From positions 568,369-632,368 of the forward strand of contig NZ_FNYL01000004.1 of NCBI RefSeq assembly GCF_900109045.1: DNA of 64,000 nucleotides. Direction: 5' to 3'. Shown here in pieces: positions 46,592-55,327 of this stretch. The translations under genes and the position numbers were made by a program. How positions within the stretch are numbered: the stretch's first letter is position 1; every line of letters begins with the position of its first letter. The notes under the pieces were generated by a model. The model was not told where the DNA came from and ran no database searches. It saw nothing but the letters and a program-made list of their open reading frames with translations. The DNA is from Dyadobacter sp. SG02 (lineage in GTDB: Bacteria > Bacteroidota > Bacteroidia > Cytophagales > Spirosomataceae).

Positions 46592-47838
46592 ACATAGTCC
46601 TTGCCAAAACCGCCATCAGCGTTGCCGCATTGCTGGTCACGGCCGCATTGCTATTCAAAAAAGAAGCATTAACCGACTGGCTCGAAAAGAAATCCGCGAA
46701 TACGGTACTGGCCGTGGCGTGGGTGCTCCTGCGGTTACTACCATTTAGCGCCGTGTACCTCGTAGCCAATATGGAACCGACCTCGGACGTGAACGGCTTC
46801 TGGGATGAAGGTAGCAAGGCCTCGCTCGGGCAAGTCGTGTACCGTGATTTCTGGTCGCCCTACTCGCCGCTTTACGCCTATTTCCTCGGCATCTGGCTGA
46901 AACTTTGGTACAGTCCAAAGATGATTGTGCTGACGATGGCTGCCATGGACGGCATTGCATTACTTGTTTCCTATCATTTTTTCAGGCCATTCCAATCCCG
47001 GGGTACATTCCTGTTCCAAGCCCTTATTTACCTGCTATTGCCCGGCTCGCTCGTGCTATGCGTGATAGGCGCGCAGGAAGACGTGTGGATGTGGCTTTTC
47101 GTAATCCTAGCGTACCTCGTGCGTGAGCGCACATTGCGCGTGGAATGGTACGCGATCATTTTGGCCATCGGGTTGCTGATGACCAAAGCCATTTTTGTGC
47201 TCATTATGGTACCATTGTTTTTATTGGAAAAACAAAAAGTACGTTTCGTCATTCCCATTGCCATTATCGGCATTATCTCGCTGGGTATATTGTACCCGCT
47301 GGTAGGTTTCGAATTCATGCAGCCTTTGGACGAAGCCAAGACATTGCGTGCTCCGAATATTCAGTCGATACTGAATCCGTGGTTCTATAACGCTATTGGG
47401 GTTGGCGAAAAATTCTGGAACTGGATCGGCCTGGTCGTCTCGGTGGGTTTAGCCTGCATTTCAGCATGGCGCCTCCGTAACGCCGATTTCCGGGTAATGC
47501 TTTCCAGGGTCTGGATCGTTTTATACGCTACGATGATGATCGTACAACAGAGTGCATACAGTAATTATATCTTCCTTTTCCTGCTGCCACTCGTATTCTA
47601 TGTGATTGACTGGAAGAACAAAACACAGATTACGATTCTTTTCGTATTCAACCTGCTTTGTGTCGTGCATCCGTCGTACTGGTGGCGGCTTGGTATGCCC
47701 TGCTATATGACGCCGTCGGACACTGCGGCGTCTTCCGAACTCCTGATCGATTATTCGATGCAGACAGCCATTGTCATCCTGACCGGCTATTTCATCTGGC
47801 TCGCATTTCCGAAAAAAGGGGAAGTTACTTCCAACTAA
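46588..47838 (+). CDS. GT-C-like membrane protein, copy 2
   Basis: A 416-residue polytopic membrane protein with the same landmarks as its upstream neighbour: EPTSDVNGFWDEGSKASLGQ, VYRDFWSPYSPLYAYF, VIGAQEDVWMWLFVILAYL and a late LFLLPLVFYVIDWKNKTQI. The start ATG overlaps the stop of copy 1, so both are translated together and may work as a pair or on successive sugars. The fold assignment is inferred from motif pattern and topology. Confidence 0.78.
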   Translation: MNIVLAKTAISVAALLVTAALLFKKEALTDWLEKKSANTVLAVAWVLLRLLPFSAVYLVANMEPTSDVNGFWDEGSKASLGQVVYRDFWSPYSPLYAYFLGIWLKLWYSPKMIVLTMAAMDGIALLVSYHFFRPFQSRGTFLFQALIYLLLPGSLVLCVIGAQEDVWMWLFVILAYLVRERTLRVEWYAIILAIGLLMTKAIFVLIMVPLFLLEKQKVRFVIPIAIIGIISLGILYPLVGFEFMQPLDEAKTLRAPNIQSILNPWFYNAIGVGEKFWNWIGLVVSVGLACISAWRLRNADFRVMLSRVWIVLYATMMIVQQSAYSNYIFLFLLPLVFYVIDWKNKTQITILFVFNLLCVVHPSYWWRLGMPCYMTPSDTAASSELLIDYSMQTAIVILTGYFIWLAFPKKGEVTSN

Positions 47839-47932
47839 CATTAACCGGTAAGCATTCTGTTTTCTTTCGACACCCGTTTCCTTCAACCACAAGTTTAACT
47901 TTCTTTAACGCTGCGCATTCAGCACCGGTTTT

Positions 47933-47940
47933 TACATTTG
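47933..47940 (+). promoter_or_regulatory. Weak -7 element ahead of the MutS-like gene
   Basis: TACATTTG matches the TAnnTTTG half of the phylum consensus; no convincing -33 TTG was found. It predicts transcription from about 47947, so the start codon at 47962 is preferred. Confidence 0.4.
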
Positions 47941-47961
47941 GAAAACCCCAAAACCGCCCGA

Positions 47962-49299
47962 ATGCAGCCCGTAGACCGGCATACCCTACACGAACTACAA
48001 CTCCTGCCCGAGAACAGCCGCGCAGCCAGCATTCTGGCATACTACGACCGCACCCAAACGTTAGGCGGTGCCGATTATCTTAAAAGCATTATTGCGAAGC
48101 CCAAGGCAACGCTTGAAGAAATTCTTCGCTTCCAGGAATTACTCAAAGCAATTGCGAGCCGGCCAGCGGCATGGCAAGTCGATATTGCCAGGGCATATAC
48201 TGCGGCAGCGGAAAGCTATTACGCATTAAGCGTAGCGCATTCGATGTCTCAGGATGCAGTGATGCATTGGCTGGACACCTGGTGGTATTCGGTTCGCAAC
48301 AAGGCCGAGTACTACCGCGTGCAAAGCGGTGTGCTGGCTACGTTGCGACTGGTGAGGGCGGTCAAAGCAACTTTGAACAGCCTTTCGGAAACCGCTATTC
48401 CTGATGAAATTTCCGAAGACATTGGCCAGCTCCGGAAGTTTATCTTTTCCCCCGTTTTGTCGGCGTCTTTGAAGAAAAAGGATGGCGACCTGTCCAATGC
48501 TTCTATATTTTACCTCGATTATCATTTACGCGTCAGCCACAAAGATGCGTTCCGGCAAACGCTGGATACGCTTTACAAGCTCGACGCTTGTCTGTCGATC
48601 GTTAAAACAGCCAATCACCATCGGCTCGCATTTCCGGTTTTTGGTTTGCATACCACCAATTTTCAGGTCGAAGCAGCCTGGCATCCGCTGATAACCGGCG
48701 CAGTTGCAAATGATCTGAGTCTCGACAATCCTGTCTGCATCCTCACCGGCGCCAATACAAGCGGCAAGACGACCTTTCTCAAAACCTGCGGTATCATCGT
48801 CTATCTCGCGCATTTGGGCTGGCCTGTGCCCGCAAAATCATTCCGCCTGCCATTTACCGACCGGCTCTTCACCTCCATCCACCTCTCCGACGACCTCGAC
48901 CAGGGTTTCAGCCATTTTTACAATGAAATGATGCGCATCAAAGGGATTTCAGAAACATTGAACGCCGGCCAGAAATGCCTGGTGATTGTGGATGAATTAT
49001 TCAGAGGAACCAATCAAGAGGATGCAATGCATTGTTCCAAAACAGTGCTGGATGGTTTTGCGAATTTCGACGGCTCATACTTTCTCGTCTCTACTCACTT
49101 GCACGACTTGATCACGCATTATACCAATCACCCGAAAATCAGTTTCAGATGCTTTCGCACCCGCATTACCGGCAATCAATTCCAAAACACATTCAAAATA
49201 GAAGAAGGCGCTGCATTTGAAAAGGTAGGAAGGCTTATTATGGACCAGACCGGCGTTACCGCATTGCTCCAAAATGCAAAAAGGCCCTCGTCGGAATGA
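47962..49299 (+). CDS. Short MutS-like ATPase
   Basis: A 445-residue protein of the MutS/MutS2 ATPase group without the mismatch-binding and connector domains of MutS. The helical lever-like region occupies about 1-245. The ATPase has Walker A TGANTSGKTTFLK, Walker B CLVIVDELFRGTNQEDA and STHLHDL. The start ATG at 47962 is preferred over a TTG at 47938 that forms part of the -7 element. Its last codons, including the stop, are inside the right half of the terminator. Relatives are annotated only as DNA mismatch repair proteins. Confidence 0.87.
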   Translation: MQPVDRHTLHELQLLPENSRAASILAYYDRTQTLGGADYLKSIIAKPKATLEEILRFQELLKAIASRPAAWQVDIARAYTAAAESYYALSVAHSMSQDAVMHWLDTWWYSVRNKAEYYRVQSGVLATLRLVRAVKATLNSLSETAIPDEISEDIGQLRKFIFSPVLSASLKKKDGDLSNASIFYLDYHLRVSHKDAFRQTLDTLYKLDACLSIVKTANHHRLAFPVFGLHTTNFQVEAAWHPLITGAVANDLSLDNPVCILTGANTSGKTTFLKTCGIIVYLAHLGWPVPAKSFRLPFTDRLFTSIHLSDDLDQGFSHFYNEMMRIKGISETLNAGQKCLVIVDELFRGTNQEDAMHCSKTVLDGFANFDGSYFLVSTHLHDLITHYTNHPKISFRCFRTRITGNQFQNTFKIEEGAAFEKVGRLIMDQTGVTALLQNAKRPSSE

Positions 49300-49308
49300 G
49301 GGCCTTTT
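49279..49308. terminator. Bidirectional terminator overlapping the end of the MutS-like gene
   Basis: AAAAGGCCCTC (49279-49289) pairs with GAGGGCCTTTT (49298-49308). The stop codon (49297-49299) lies at the edge of the stem, and the convergent serS gene ends at 49331. Confidence 0.92.
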
Positions 49309-49330
49309 CGCTTATTTGCATTCAAAAATT

Positions 49331-50623
49331 CTATTCAATCACATCGAAGCCGCAGAATGGCACCAGAACGGCCGGTACTTTCACGGTTCCGTCGGCCTGC
49401 TGGTTGTTTTCCAGCAATGCGGCCAGAATGCGGGGCAATGCCAACGCAGAGCCGTTCAATGTGTGAAGCAGTTGCGTTTTCTTGTCGGCGTTTTTGTAAC
49501 GCAGCTTCAAACGGTTGGCCTGATAAGTTTCAAAGTTCGAAACGGAGCTGCATTCCAGCCAGCGCTGCTGCCCGGCCGACCATACCTCGAAATCATAGGT
49601 CAATGCGGACGTGAAGCCCATATCGCCGCCACACAAGCGCAGAATGCGGTAAGGCAGTTCCAGTTTTTCCAAAAGGCTCTTCACGTGTTCCACCATTTCG
49701 TCGAGGGCTTTGTAAGAATCCTCCGGCTTATTGATCTGCACGATTTCCACCTTGTCGAACTGGTGCAAGCGGTTCAGCCCGCGTACGTGCGCGCCCCAGC
49801 TGCCTGCCTCCCTGCGGAAGCACGGCGTGAATGCGGCATTCTTCACTGGCAACTCGCTTTCAGCCACAATCACATCGCGGTAGAGGTTCGTAACCGGCAC
49901 CTCAGCAGTCGGGATCAGGTAAAGATCGTCCTGTGCGTCGTGGTACATCTGGCCTTCCTTGTCCGGCAACTGTCCGGTCGCAAATCCTGAATCCGCATTT
50001 ACCACGATCGGCGGCTGTACCTCGGTATAGCCTGCATTACCTGCCTCGTTGAGGAAAAAGGCGATCATAGCGCGTTGCAGACGGGCGGCTTTGCCCTTAT
50101 ACACCGGGAACCCGGCTCCGGTAATTTTGTTACCCAGCTCAAAATCGATAATCGGAGCCAGGTTACCACCCAGCTTCTTGATCAGATCCCAATGCGGCAA
50201 AGCACCTTCGTGCAATGCAGGCTTGGTACCGGCTTCGAGGACGGTCACATTATCGTCGGCAGTGCGGCCCTCCGGCACGCTCTCATGCGGGAGGTTCGGC
50301 AGCTTCACGAGCTCTTGGAGCAGCGTTTCCTCAAATACCTTATGCTCGTCTTCCAATGCCTTGGAACGCTCCTTCAATACAGCGGTGTCGGCTTTGGCGG
50401 CTTCTGCCTCTGCTTTCTGGCCGGCTTTCATCAACGCCCCGATTTCCTTGGCTTTGTTGTTGGACGCGGCCAGCACGTCGTCCAAATCCTGCTGGATCTG
50501 GCGGCGTTTTCCATCAAGTTCGATAATGCGGTCTACCGCCTGATCGGCATCCTTGAAATGTTTTTTGGTCAGTCCCGCAATGGTTAGTTCGCGGTTTTCG
50601 CGGATAAAATTCGTTTGTAACAT
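49331..50623 (-). CDS. serS: Seryl-tRNA synthetase
   Basis: A class II aminoacyl-tRNA synthetase of 430 residues. An N-terminal antiparallel coiled coil (about 28-105) is followed by the catalytic domain: IPTAEVPVTNLYRD, motif 2 FRREAGSWGAHVRGL, and motif 3 NGSALALPRILAALLENNQ. Length and motifs are normal. It is 12 bp after the aspartate-kinase gene and on the same strand, so the two may form one transcript. Confidence 0.97.
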   Translation of the reverse strand: MLQTNFIRENRELTIAGLTKKHFKDADQAVDRIIELDGKRRQIQQDLDDVLAASNNKAKEIGALMKAGQKAEAEAAKADTAVLKERSKALEDEHKVFEETLLQELVKLPNLPHESVPEGRTADDNVTVLEAGTKPALHEGALPHWDLIKKLGGNLAPIIDFELGNKITGAGFPVYKGKAARLQRAMIAFFLNEAGNAGYTEVQPPIVVNADSGFATGQLPDKEGQMYHDAQDDLYLIPTAEVPVTNLYRDVIVAESELPVKNAAFTPCFRREAGSWGAHVRGLNRLHQFDKVEIVQINKPEDSYKALDEMVEHVKSLLEKLELPYRILRLCGGDMGFTSALTYDFEVWSAGQQRWLECSSVSNFETYQANRLKLRYKNADKKTQLLHTLNGSALALPRILAALLENNQQADGTVKVPAVLVPFCGFDVIE

Positions 50624-50635
50624 AATGCTGTGTGG

Positions 50636-51994
50636 TCAGGGAGCAGTGAAAATGTCCTTCATCGCGTCTTCGTAAAAGAACAGACGTTCGTTGAGGACGT
50701 TCAATGCCTCCGCTTTGTATTTTGAATGGATCAGCAAAGACAAGTTGTGTTCCGAAGCACCGTACGAAATCATTCGTATTGGAATGTTTTTCATCGCATC
50801 CAGTACTTTCAAAGCGATACCTTCCTTGTCGGCGCTGAAATTACCCACGATACAGATAATGTTCTGATCGCGGTCATGTTCTTCCAAATCAGCGAATTCG
50901 CGCAATTCGGCACTGATCTGTTCCAGGTTTTCGGAGTTATCGATCGTTACCGACACTGATACTTCGGATGTCGTGATCATATCCACCGGTGTTTTATATT
51001 TTTCGAAGATCTCAAACACTCTCCGAAGGAAGCCGTAAGCATTCAGCATACGGGTCGAGTGAATGTAGATCGCCGTGATATTGTCTTTCGCGGCAATCGC
51101 CTTGATGTCGCGATCCGAAGTCTGGGTAGCGATGAGCGTTCCGGGAGCTTCGGGCTGCATGGTATTTTTCAAACGGACCGGTACACCGCGTAGTTTCGCT
51201 GGCGTAATGGTGCTCGGGTGCAAAATTTTTGCTCCGAAATAAGCCAGCTCAGCTGCCTCTTCGAATGTCAGCTCGCGGATCGGGAAGGTACGCTTCACAA
51301 TGCGCGGGTCGTTGTTGTGCATTCCGTCGATATCTGTCCAGATCTGGATTTCGTCCGCACGAATCGCACCGCCGATCAGCGACGCAGTGTAGTCCGAACC
51401 ACCTCTTTTCAGGTTATCTACTTCCTCGCGTGGGTTGCGGCAAATGAAGCCCTGGGTTACGATCGTCTGCTTATCGGTATATTGGTTCAAAATCGTCACC
51501 AGTTTTTCCTCGATCGTCGCCAGTTCCGGCTCTCCGTCGGCATCGATACGCATGAAATCCAATGCAGGAAGCAGTACCGAGCTCTCACCCTTCTCTTCCA
51601 AATACGCCTGAAACATTTTAGTACTCAAAATCTCACCTTCCGCAACGAGCTCTTTTTCCTGCTTGATGGTGAAAGGCTTCACGCTTACCACGGATTTGAT
51701 AAAACCAAATTCAGAATCCACGATCTGCTGACCAGCCGCCAATCCTTCCGGTGTCGAGTACAATTCTTTGATAAACAGATCGTAATGGTTTTTCAACTCT
51801 TCAATCAAAGCCGCAGCCTTGGTATCGTCATACGATTTGGCTGCTTCTCCGATAGCGATCAGCGCATTGGTAGAACCGGACAGAGCCGACAATACGACAA
51901 TTTTACGATTAGGATCATTGTTAAGGAGTTCGCGGATTGAGTGCATACGCTCAGGCTTCCCTACCGAAGTACCGCCAAATTTCCAGACTTGCAT
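50636..51994 (-). CDS. lysC: Aspartate kinase (LysC type)
   Basis: First step of the aspartate pathway to lysine, threonine and methionine. The 452-residue protein begins MQVWKFGGTSVGKPER and has LKRGGSDYTASLIG, WTDIDGMHNNDPRI and two C-terminal ACT domains (about 300-450), matching monofunctional LysC. The ATG at 51994 was chosen because the longer frame to 52105 is translated from the minisatellite and has no family similarity. The gene upstream on the minus strand is ribH. Confidence 0.93.
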   Translation of the reverse strand: MQVWKFGGTSVGKPERMHSIRELLNNDPNRKIVVLSALSGSTNALIAIGEAAKSYDDTKAAALIEELKNHYDLFIKELYSTPEGLAAGQQIVDSEFGFIKSVVSVKPFTIKQEKELVAEGEILSTKMFQAYLEEKGESSVLLPALDFMRIDADGEPELATIEEKLVTILNQYTDKQTIVTQGFICRNPREEVDNLKRGGSDYTASLIGGAIRADEIQIWTDIDGMHNNDPRIVKRTFPIRELTFEEAAELAYFGAKILHPSTITPAKLRGVPVRLKNTMQPEAPGTLIATQTSDRDIKAIAAKDNITAIYIHSTRMLNAYGFLRRVFEIFEKYKTPVDMITTSEVSVSVTIDNSENLEQISAELREFADLEEHDRDQNIICIVGNFSADKEGIALKVLDAMKNIPIRMISYGASEHNLSLLIHSKYKAEALNVLNERLFFYEDAMKDIFTAP

Positions 51995-52000
51995 AACTAG

Positions 52001-52174
52001 TTTTGAATGATTGAATTTTGAATGATTGAATTTTGAATGATTGAATGATTGAATGACTGAATTTTGAATGAGTGAATGAGTGATATATTTGATGAGAACA
52101 ATCAAACTGCGACTTGCGACACCGAACGGGAATCCGCCCTATTCACTCATTCAGTCATTCAATCATTCAAAATT
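52001..52174. repeat. Head-to-head 15-bp minisatellite
   Basis: Three exact copies of TTTTGAATGATTGAA (52001-52045) are followed by shorter TGATTGAA and TGACTGAA units and a TTTTGAATGAGTGAA variant up to about 52083. After a 57-bp spacer the same motif returns in inverted orientation (52141-52174, ACTCATTCAGTCATTCAATC). It fills the space between ribH and lysC, and the ribH C-terminal codons ATT TTG AAT GAT TGA come from one unit. Confidence 0.88.
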
Positions 52175-52653
52175 AATTTAAGTCCCAGCATCTTGATCGC
52201 CGTGATCGCTGCCTCGTCGCCTTTGTTGCCGTGCACGCCGCCGGAACGTTCCAATGCCTGTTCCATATTATTTGGTGTCAGCACGCCGAAAATGACGGGT
52301 TTGTCGTATTTCAGGCTTACGTTGGTAATGCCTTGTGCTACTGCGTGGTTGATGTAATCGTTGTGCTTGGTTTCACCCTGGATTACTACCCCTAATGCGA
52401 TTACCGCATCGATATCGGTACGCTGTGCGAACCATTGCGAGCCCATCGTGAGTTCGAAACTGCCCGGCACATTACCTCTGACGATATTCGCCGGCAGCGC
52501 CCCGTAGGTAATAAGGGTTTTGTAAGCTCCTTCGAATAACTTCTCGGTTACCTCGTTGTTCCATTCGGCCACGACGATCGCGAATTTTTTATTACTGATA
52601 TCCGGAAGTCCCTCCGTTGTAAATACGCTTAGATTCTTATCTGCACTTGACAT
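52159..52653 (-). CDS. ribH: 6,7-dimethyl-8-ribityllumazine synthase
   Basis: The penultimate riboflavin enzyme; forms large icosahedral or pentameric shells. The 164-residue protein has FAIVVAEWNNEVTEKLFEGAY, VRGNVPGSFELTMGSQW, IALGVVIQGETKHNDYI and VIFGVLTPNNMEQALERSGGVHGNKGDEAAITAIKM. The last four codons plus stop are supplied by the minisatellite, so the C-terminal tail may vary between strains. It is on the minus strand; the TPR gene upstream has its own terminator. Confidence 0.95.
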   Translation of the reverse strand: MSSADKNLSVFTTEGLPDISNKKFAIVVAEWNNEVTEKLFEGAYKTLITYGALPANIVRGNVPGSFELTMGSQWFAQRTDIDAVIALGVVIQGETKHNDYINHAVAQGITNVSLKYDKPVIFGVLTPNNMEQALERSGGVHGNKGDEAAITAIKMLGLKLILND

Positions 52654-52714
52654 TGATTTTCAATAGGTTTATGAAAAACAGGTATGATTTAAGATTTTGG
52701 ATTAAATGAATAAA

Positions 52715-52748
52715 AAAAGGATAAAACCGCAGTCGGCTTTATCCTTTT
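52715..52748 (-). terminator. Terminator of the TPR-protein gene
   Basis: AAAAGGATAAA (52715-52725) pairs with TTTATCCTTTT (52738-52748), with an inner CCG/CGG stem. On the minus strand it follows the TPR gene stop at 52771 by about 22 bp and ends in TTTT. Confidence 0.88.
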
Positions 52749-52770
52749 AAGAAACAGAATGGTTTAACCA

Positions 52771-53472
52771 TTATTTGCCGACCTGTCCCTCTAATAATCC
52801 CATATATTTCTTCGCGTTCACTACTTCCGAGGAAAGTGGGAACTCGTCAACAACACGTTTATAGGTAGCGACCGCGTCAGCAGGCTGGTTAGCCTTCTCC
52901 TGAGCGAGCGCGAGTTTCATCAGATAAACTGGTGTAAAATATTCATTCTTCTCATAATCAGCCGCTTTCTGATAATATGAAATCGCCTCAGAAGCTTGAT
53001 TTTTTTCGAGATATGCGTCACCGATCAATGACTGAGCGCGTGCGTGTATCAACAAATCGGAAGAGCTGAATGATTGCAGACGGCTGATCGCTTCGTCGTA
53101 TTTGCCTTGTTTCAGCAAAGCCACACCCGCGTAAAAAGTAGCGAGGTTGCTCGCGTCGGTTCCTTTGTAGTTGTCAGCGATAGACAAAAGGCCTTCGTTA
53201 CCACCGGCTCCGTTCAACGCTTTTTGCAATGAATCCGCTTCAAAATCGTAAACGACACTGGCAAGTGCATTCTGGGCAGTGCCTTCCTGACCATCTATAT
53301 AAAAACGGTAACCCGCGAAACCAGCAATAGCAACCACAACCGCCACTCCGATTCCAAGAACAACCTTGCGGTTTTTAAGGAAAAAAACCTCAGCTTTATT
53401 GATCTGACCCGCTAATGCCTCCGGAGATTCGATGATTTCAATCCCGGGTTCGCCCGGATTTTTCTTGCTCAT
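52771..53472 (-). CDS. TPR membrane protein (YfgM-like)
   Basis: A 233-residue protein. A short charged N-terminus is followed by one membrane segment (about 38-57, VVLGIGVAVVVAIAGFAGYRF) and tetratricopeptide-like helix pairs: ATFYAGVALLKQGKYDEAISRL, ARAQSLIGDAYLEKNQASEAISYYQKAADYE, LMKLALAQEKANQPADAVATYKRV. It resembles YfgM/BamD-type periplasmic TPR proteins. The ATG at 53472 lies about 18 nt after the predicted transcription start near 53490. It is a single-gene unit with a terminator. Confidence 0.85.
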   Translation of the reverse strand: MSKKNPGEPGIEIIESPEALAGQINKAEVFFLKNRKVVLGIGVAVVVAIAGFAGYRFYIDGQEGTAQNALASVVYDFEADSLQKALNGAGGNEGLLSIADNYKGTDASNLATFYAGVALLKQGKYDEAISRLQSFSSSDLLIHARAQSLIGDAYLEKNQASEAISYYQKAADYEKNEYFTPVYLMKLALAQEKANQPADAVATYKRVVDEFPLSSEVVNAKKYMGLLEGQVGK

Positions 53473-53496
53473 ATCAATTAATTCGATTTTGGAGTG

Positions 53497-53524
53497 CAAA
53501 GTTATGAAAAACTTATTAAGTCAA
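53497..53524 (-). promoter_or_regulatory. Candidate promoter of the TPR-protein gene
   Basis: On the minus strand TTG (53524-53522), a 17-bp spacer, then TAACTTTG (53504-53497). The spacer is shorter than the usual 19-21 bp. Confidence 0.5.
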
Positions 53525-53654
53525 AACAAGTTAGCACACAATTCTTTGTGTTATATGTTTCCGGCCAACCATTAATGAACGAAAGGCTTTCGGTGACAAA
53601 TGCGTTGATAGCGCTTTGATTTGTAAATCAGTGCATTAACCTTCCCCAAAAACA

Positions 53655-53690
53655 AAAACTGCGCGGCAACCAGAGTCACCGCGCAGTTTT
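53655..53690 (-). terminator. Terminator of glyA
   Basis: AAAACTGCGCGG (53655-53666) pairs perfectly with CCGCGCAGTTTT (53679-53690). On the minus strand it follows the glyA stop (53709) and ends in a T-tract. Confidence 0.92.
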
Positions 53691-53708
53691 CTGCATTCCT
53701 ATTCAATA

Positions 53709-55010
53709 TTAATATAATGGATATTGTTTCATCCATTCGTTTACTTCTGTTTTCACCGCAGCGATTTTCGCGTCGTTGTCGTTGTTTACCAGAACGGTAT
53801 CCACCAGGTCAACGATACGCTCCATATCCGCCTCAACCAATCCGCGGGTGGTCATCGCAGCCGTTCCCACACGCATACCCGAGGTTACCATCGGCGATTT
53901 GTCGTCGAAAGGCACCATGTTTTTATTAATGGTAATATCCGCTTTGATCAACGTGTTTTCAGCGAGTTTACCGGTCAGGCCTGAATCTACACCGTTTTTA
54001 GTGCGCAGGTCGATCAGCATCAGGTGGTTGTCGGTACCGCCTGAAATAATGCGGTAACCTTTATCAACAAATGCTTTGGCCATTGCCTGCGCATTTTTCG
54101 CAACCTGGGTCGCATAGTTATAATATCCTTCGCTCAATGCTTCACCGAATGCAATGGCTTTGGCAGCGATAATGTGCTCCAAAGGTCCGCCTTGTGTACC
54201 CGGGAATACGCCCGAGTCCAAAAGCGACGACATGGTACGCAGCTGGCCTTTCGGGGTTTTGATGCCGAACGGGTTTTCGAAGTCGTTGCGCATCATGATC
54301 ACACCGCCGCGTGGGCCGCGAAGTGTTTTGTGCGTGGTAGTAGTTACAATATGGCAGTGATCGAACGGATCTTTCAAAAGTCCTTTCGCGATCAGGCCGG
54401 CAGGGTGGGAAATGTCCGCCATCAGCAATGCACCGATTTTGTCGGCAACAGCACGCAGGCGCTCGTAATCCCAGTCACGGCTATATGCAGACGCGCCGCA
54501 GATCAAAAGCTTCGGACGCTCTTTCAATGCAGTTTCTTCTACTTTATCCCAGTCGATCAAACCAGTTTCTGCTTCAACACCATAAAATACAGGCTGGAAA
54601 TATTTACCTGAAATGTTCACGGGCGAGCCGTGTGTAAGGTGACCTCCGTGTGCGAGGTTGAAACCCATGATCTTGTCGCCAGGGTTCAGGCAGGCAAGGA
54701 AAACAGCCGTATTGGCTTGTGCTCCCGAGTGTGGCTGTACGTTAGCCCAGGTAGCACCGAAAAGTTCTTTCAAACGGTCGATCGCGATCTGCTCGATTTC
54801 GTCGACGACCTCGCAACCGCCATAGTAACGTTTGCCCGGAAGGCCTTCTGCATATTTGTTGGTCAACACACTGCCTGACGCCTCCATCACCTGGCGCGAA
54901 GTAAAGTTTTCAGAAGCGATCAGTTCGATACCAGACTCCTGGCGATGTTTTTCTCTGTTGATCAGATCAAAAATGGCGGTGTCGCGTTCAACGCTGGTGA
55001 GTGTAGACAT
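53709..55010 (-). CDS. glyA: Serine hydroxymethyltransferase
   Basis: A PLP enzyme that interconverts serine and glycine and supplies one-carbon units. The 433-residue protein has [45 protein letters not shown], the PLP lysine in [15 protein letters not shown], and [17 protein letters not shown]. The ATG at 55010 was chosen; the frame is open to 55094 but the added 28 residues are not conserved and a -7-like element (TATTTTTG, 55062-55055) lies there. It has its own terminator. Confidence 0.97.
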   Translation of the reverse strand: MSTLTSVERDTAIFDLINREKHRQESGIELIASENFTSRQVMEASGSVLTNKYAEGLPGKRYYGGCEVVDEIEQIAIDRLKELFGATWANVQPHSGAQANTAVFLACLNPGDKIMGFNLAHGGHLTHGSPVNISGKYFQPVFYGVEAETGLIDWDKVEETALKERPKLLICGASAYSRDWDYERLRAVADKIGALLMADISHPAGLIAKGLLKDPFDHCHIVTTTTHKTLRGPRGGVIMMRNDFENPFGIKTPKGQLRTMSSLLDSGVFPGTQGGPLEHIIAAKAIAFGEALSEGYYNYATQVAKNAQAMAKAFVDKGYRIISGGTDNHLMLIDLRTKNGVDSGLTGKLAENTLIKADITINKNMVPFDDKSPMVTSGMRVGTAAMTTRGLVEADMERIVDLVDTVLVNNDNDAKIAAVKTEVNEWMKQYPLY

Positions 55011-55327
55011 GGGATTTGTCAGAAAAAATGGTGTGATACTCTTGGAATAAGCCGCAAAAATACAAGCAATTATTTTGGAATAAAATACTAACACTTACTT
55101 TATATTTAAAGTGCGAACGGGTCGGTAACCCGAATGCGGGGAAATAGCCCGTAGTGGCACGGCGGACGTAATTTTATGTGTAAGTTATTTCTTAAATTAT
55201 TTTAAGAATAATTGTTTTCCGTTGTACTTTTGCGGTCGATTCATTCGTGCGTGATCGAACACATGAGTAACTTGCAGTTTAATTCGAAGTCTATTCACGA
55301 AACTCTTACATAATTTAACATTTAGTT
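55011..55327. other. Divergent spacer between glyA and the NagB fusion gene
   Basis: 317 bp without a gene. It holds a minus-strand -7-like element for glyA (55055-55062) and a small hairpin CGGGT/ACCCG (55118-55132). An AT-rich inverted repeat around 55187-55213 and a plus-strand TACTTTTG (55225-55232), the likely -7 of the NagB fusion gene, follow; the latter leaves a long leader of about 90 nt. Confidence 0.6.

Noticed and set aside
51995..52105. Longer aspartate kinase start
   Set aside because: The extra residues (repeating NHSKF) come from the minisatellite and resemble no aspartate kinase N-terminus.
52001..52174. Miniature transposon with inverted ends
   Set aside because: No target-site duplication or transposase-like ends were found, and the inverted parts are tandem repeats.
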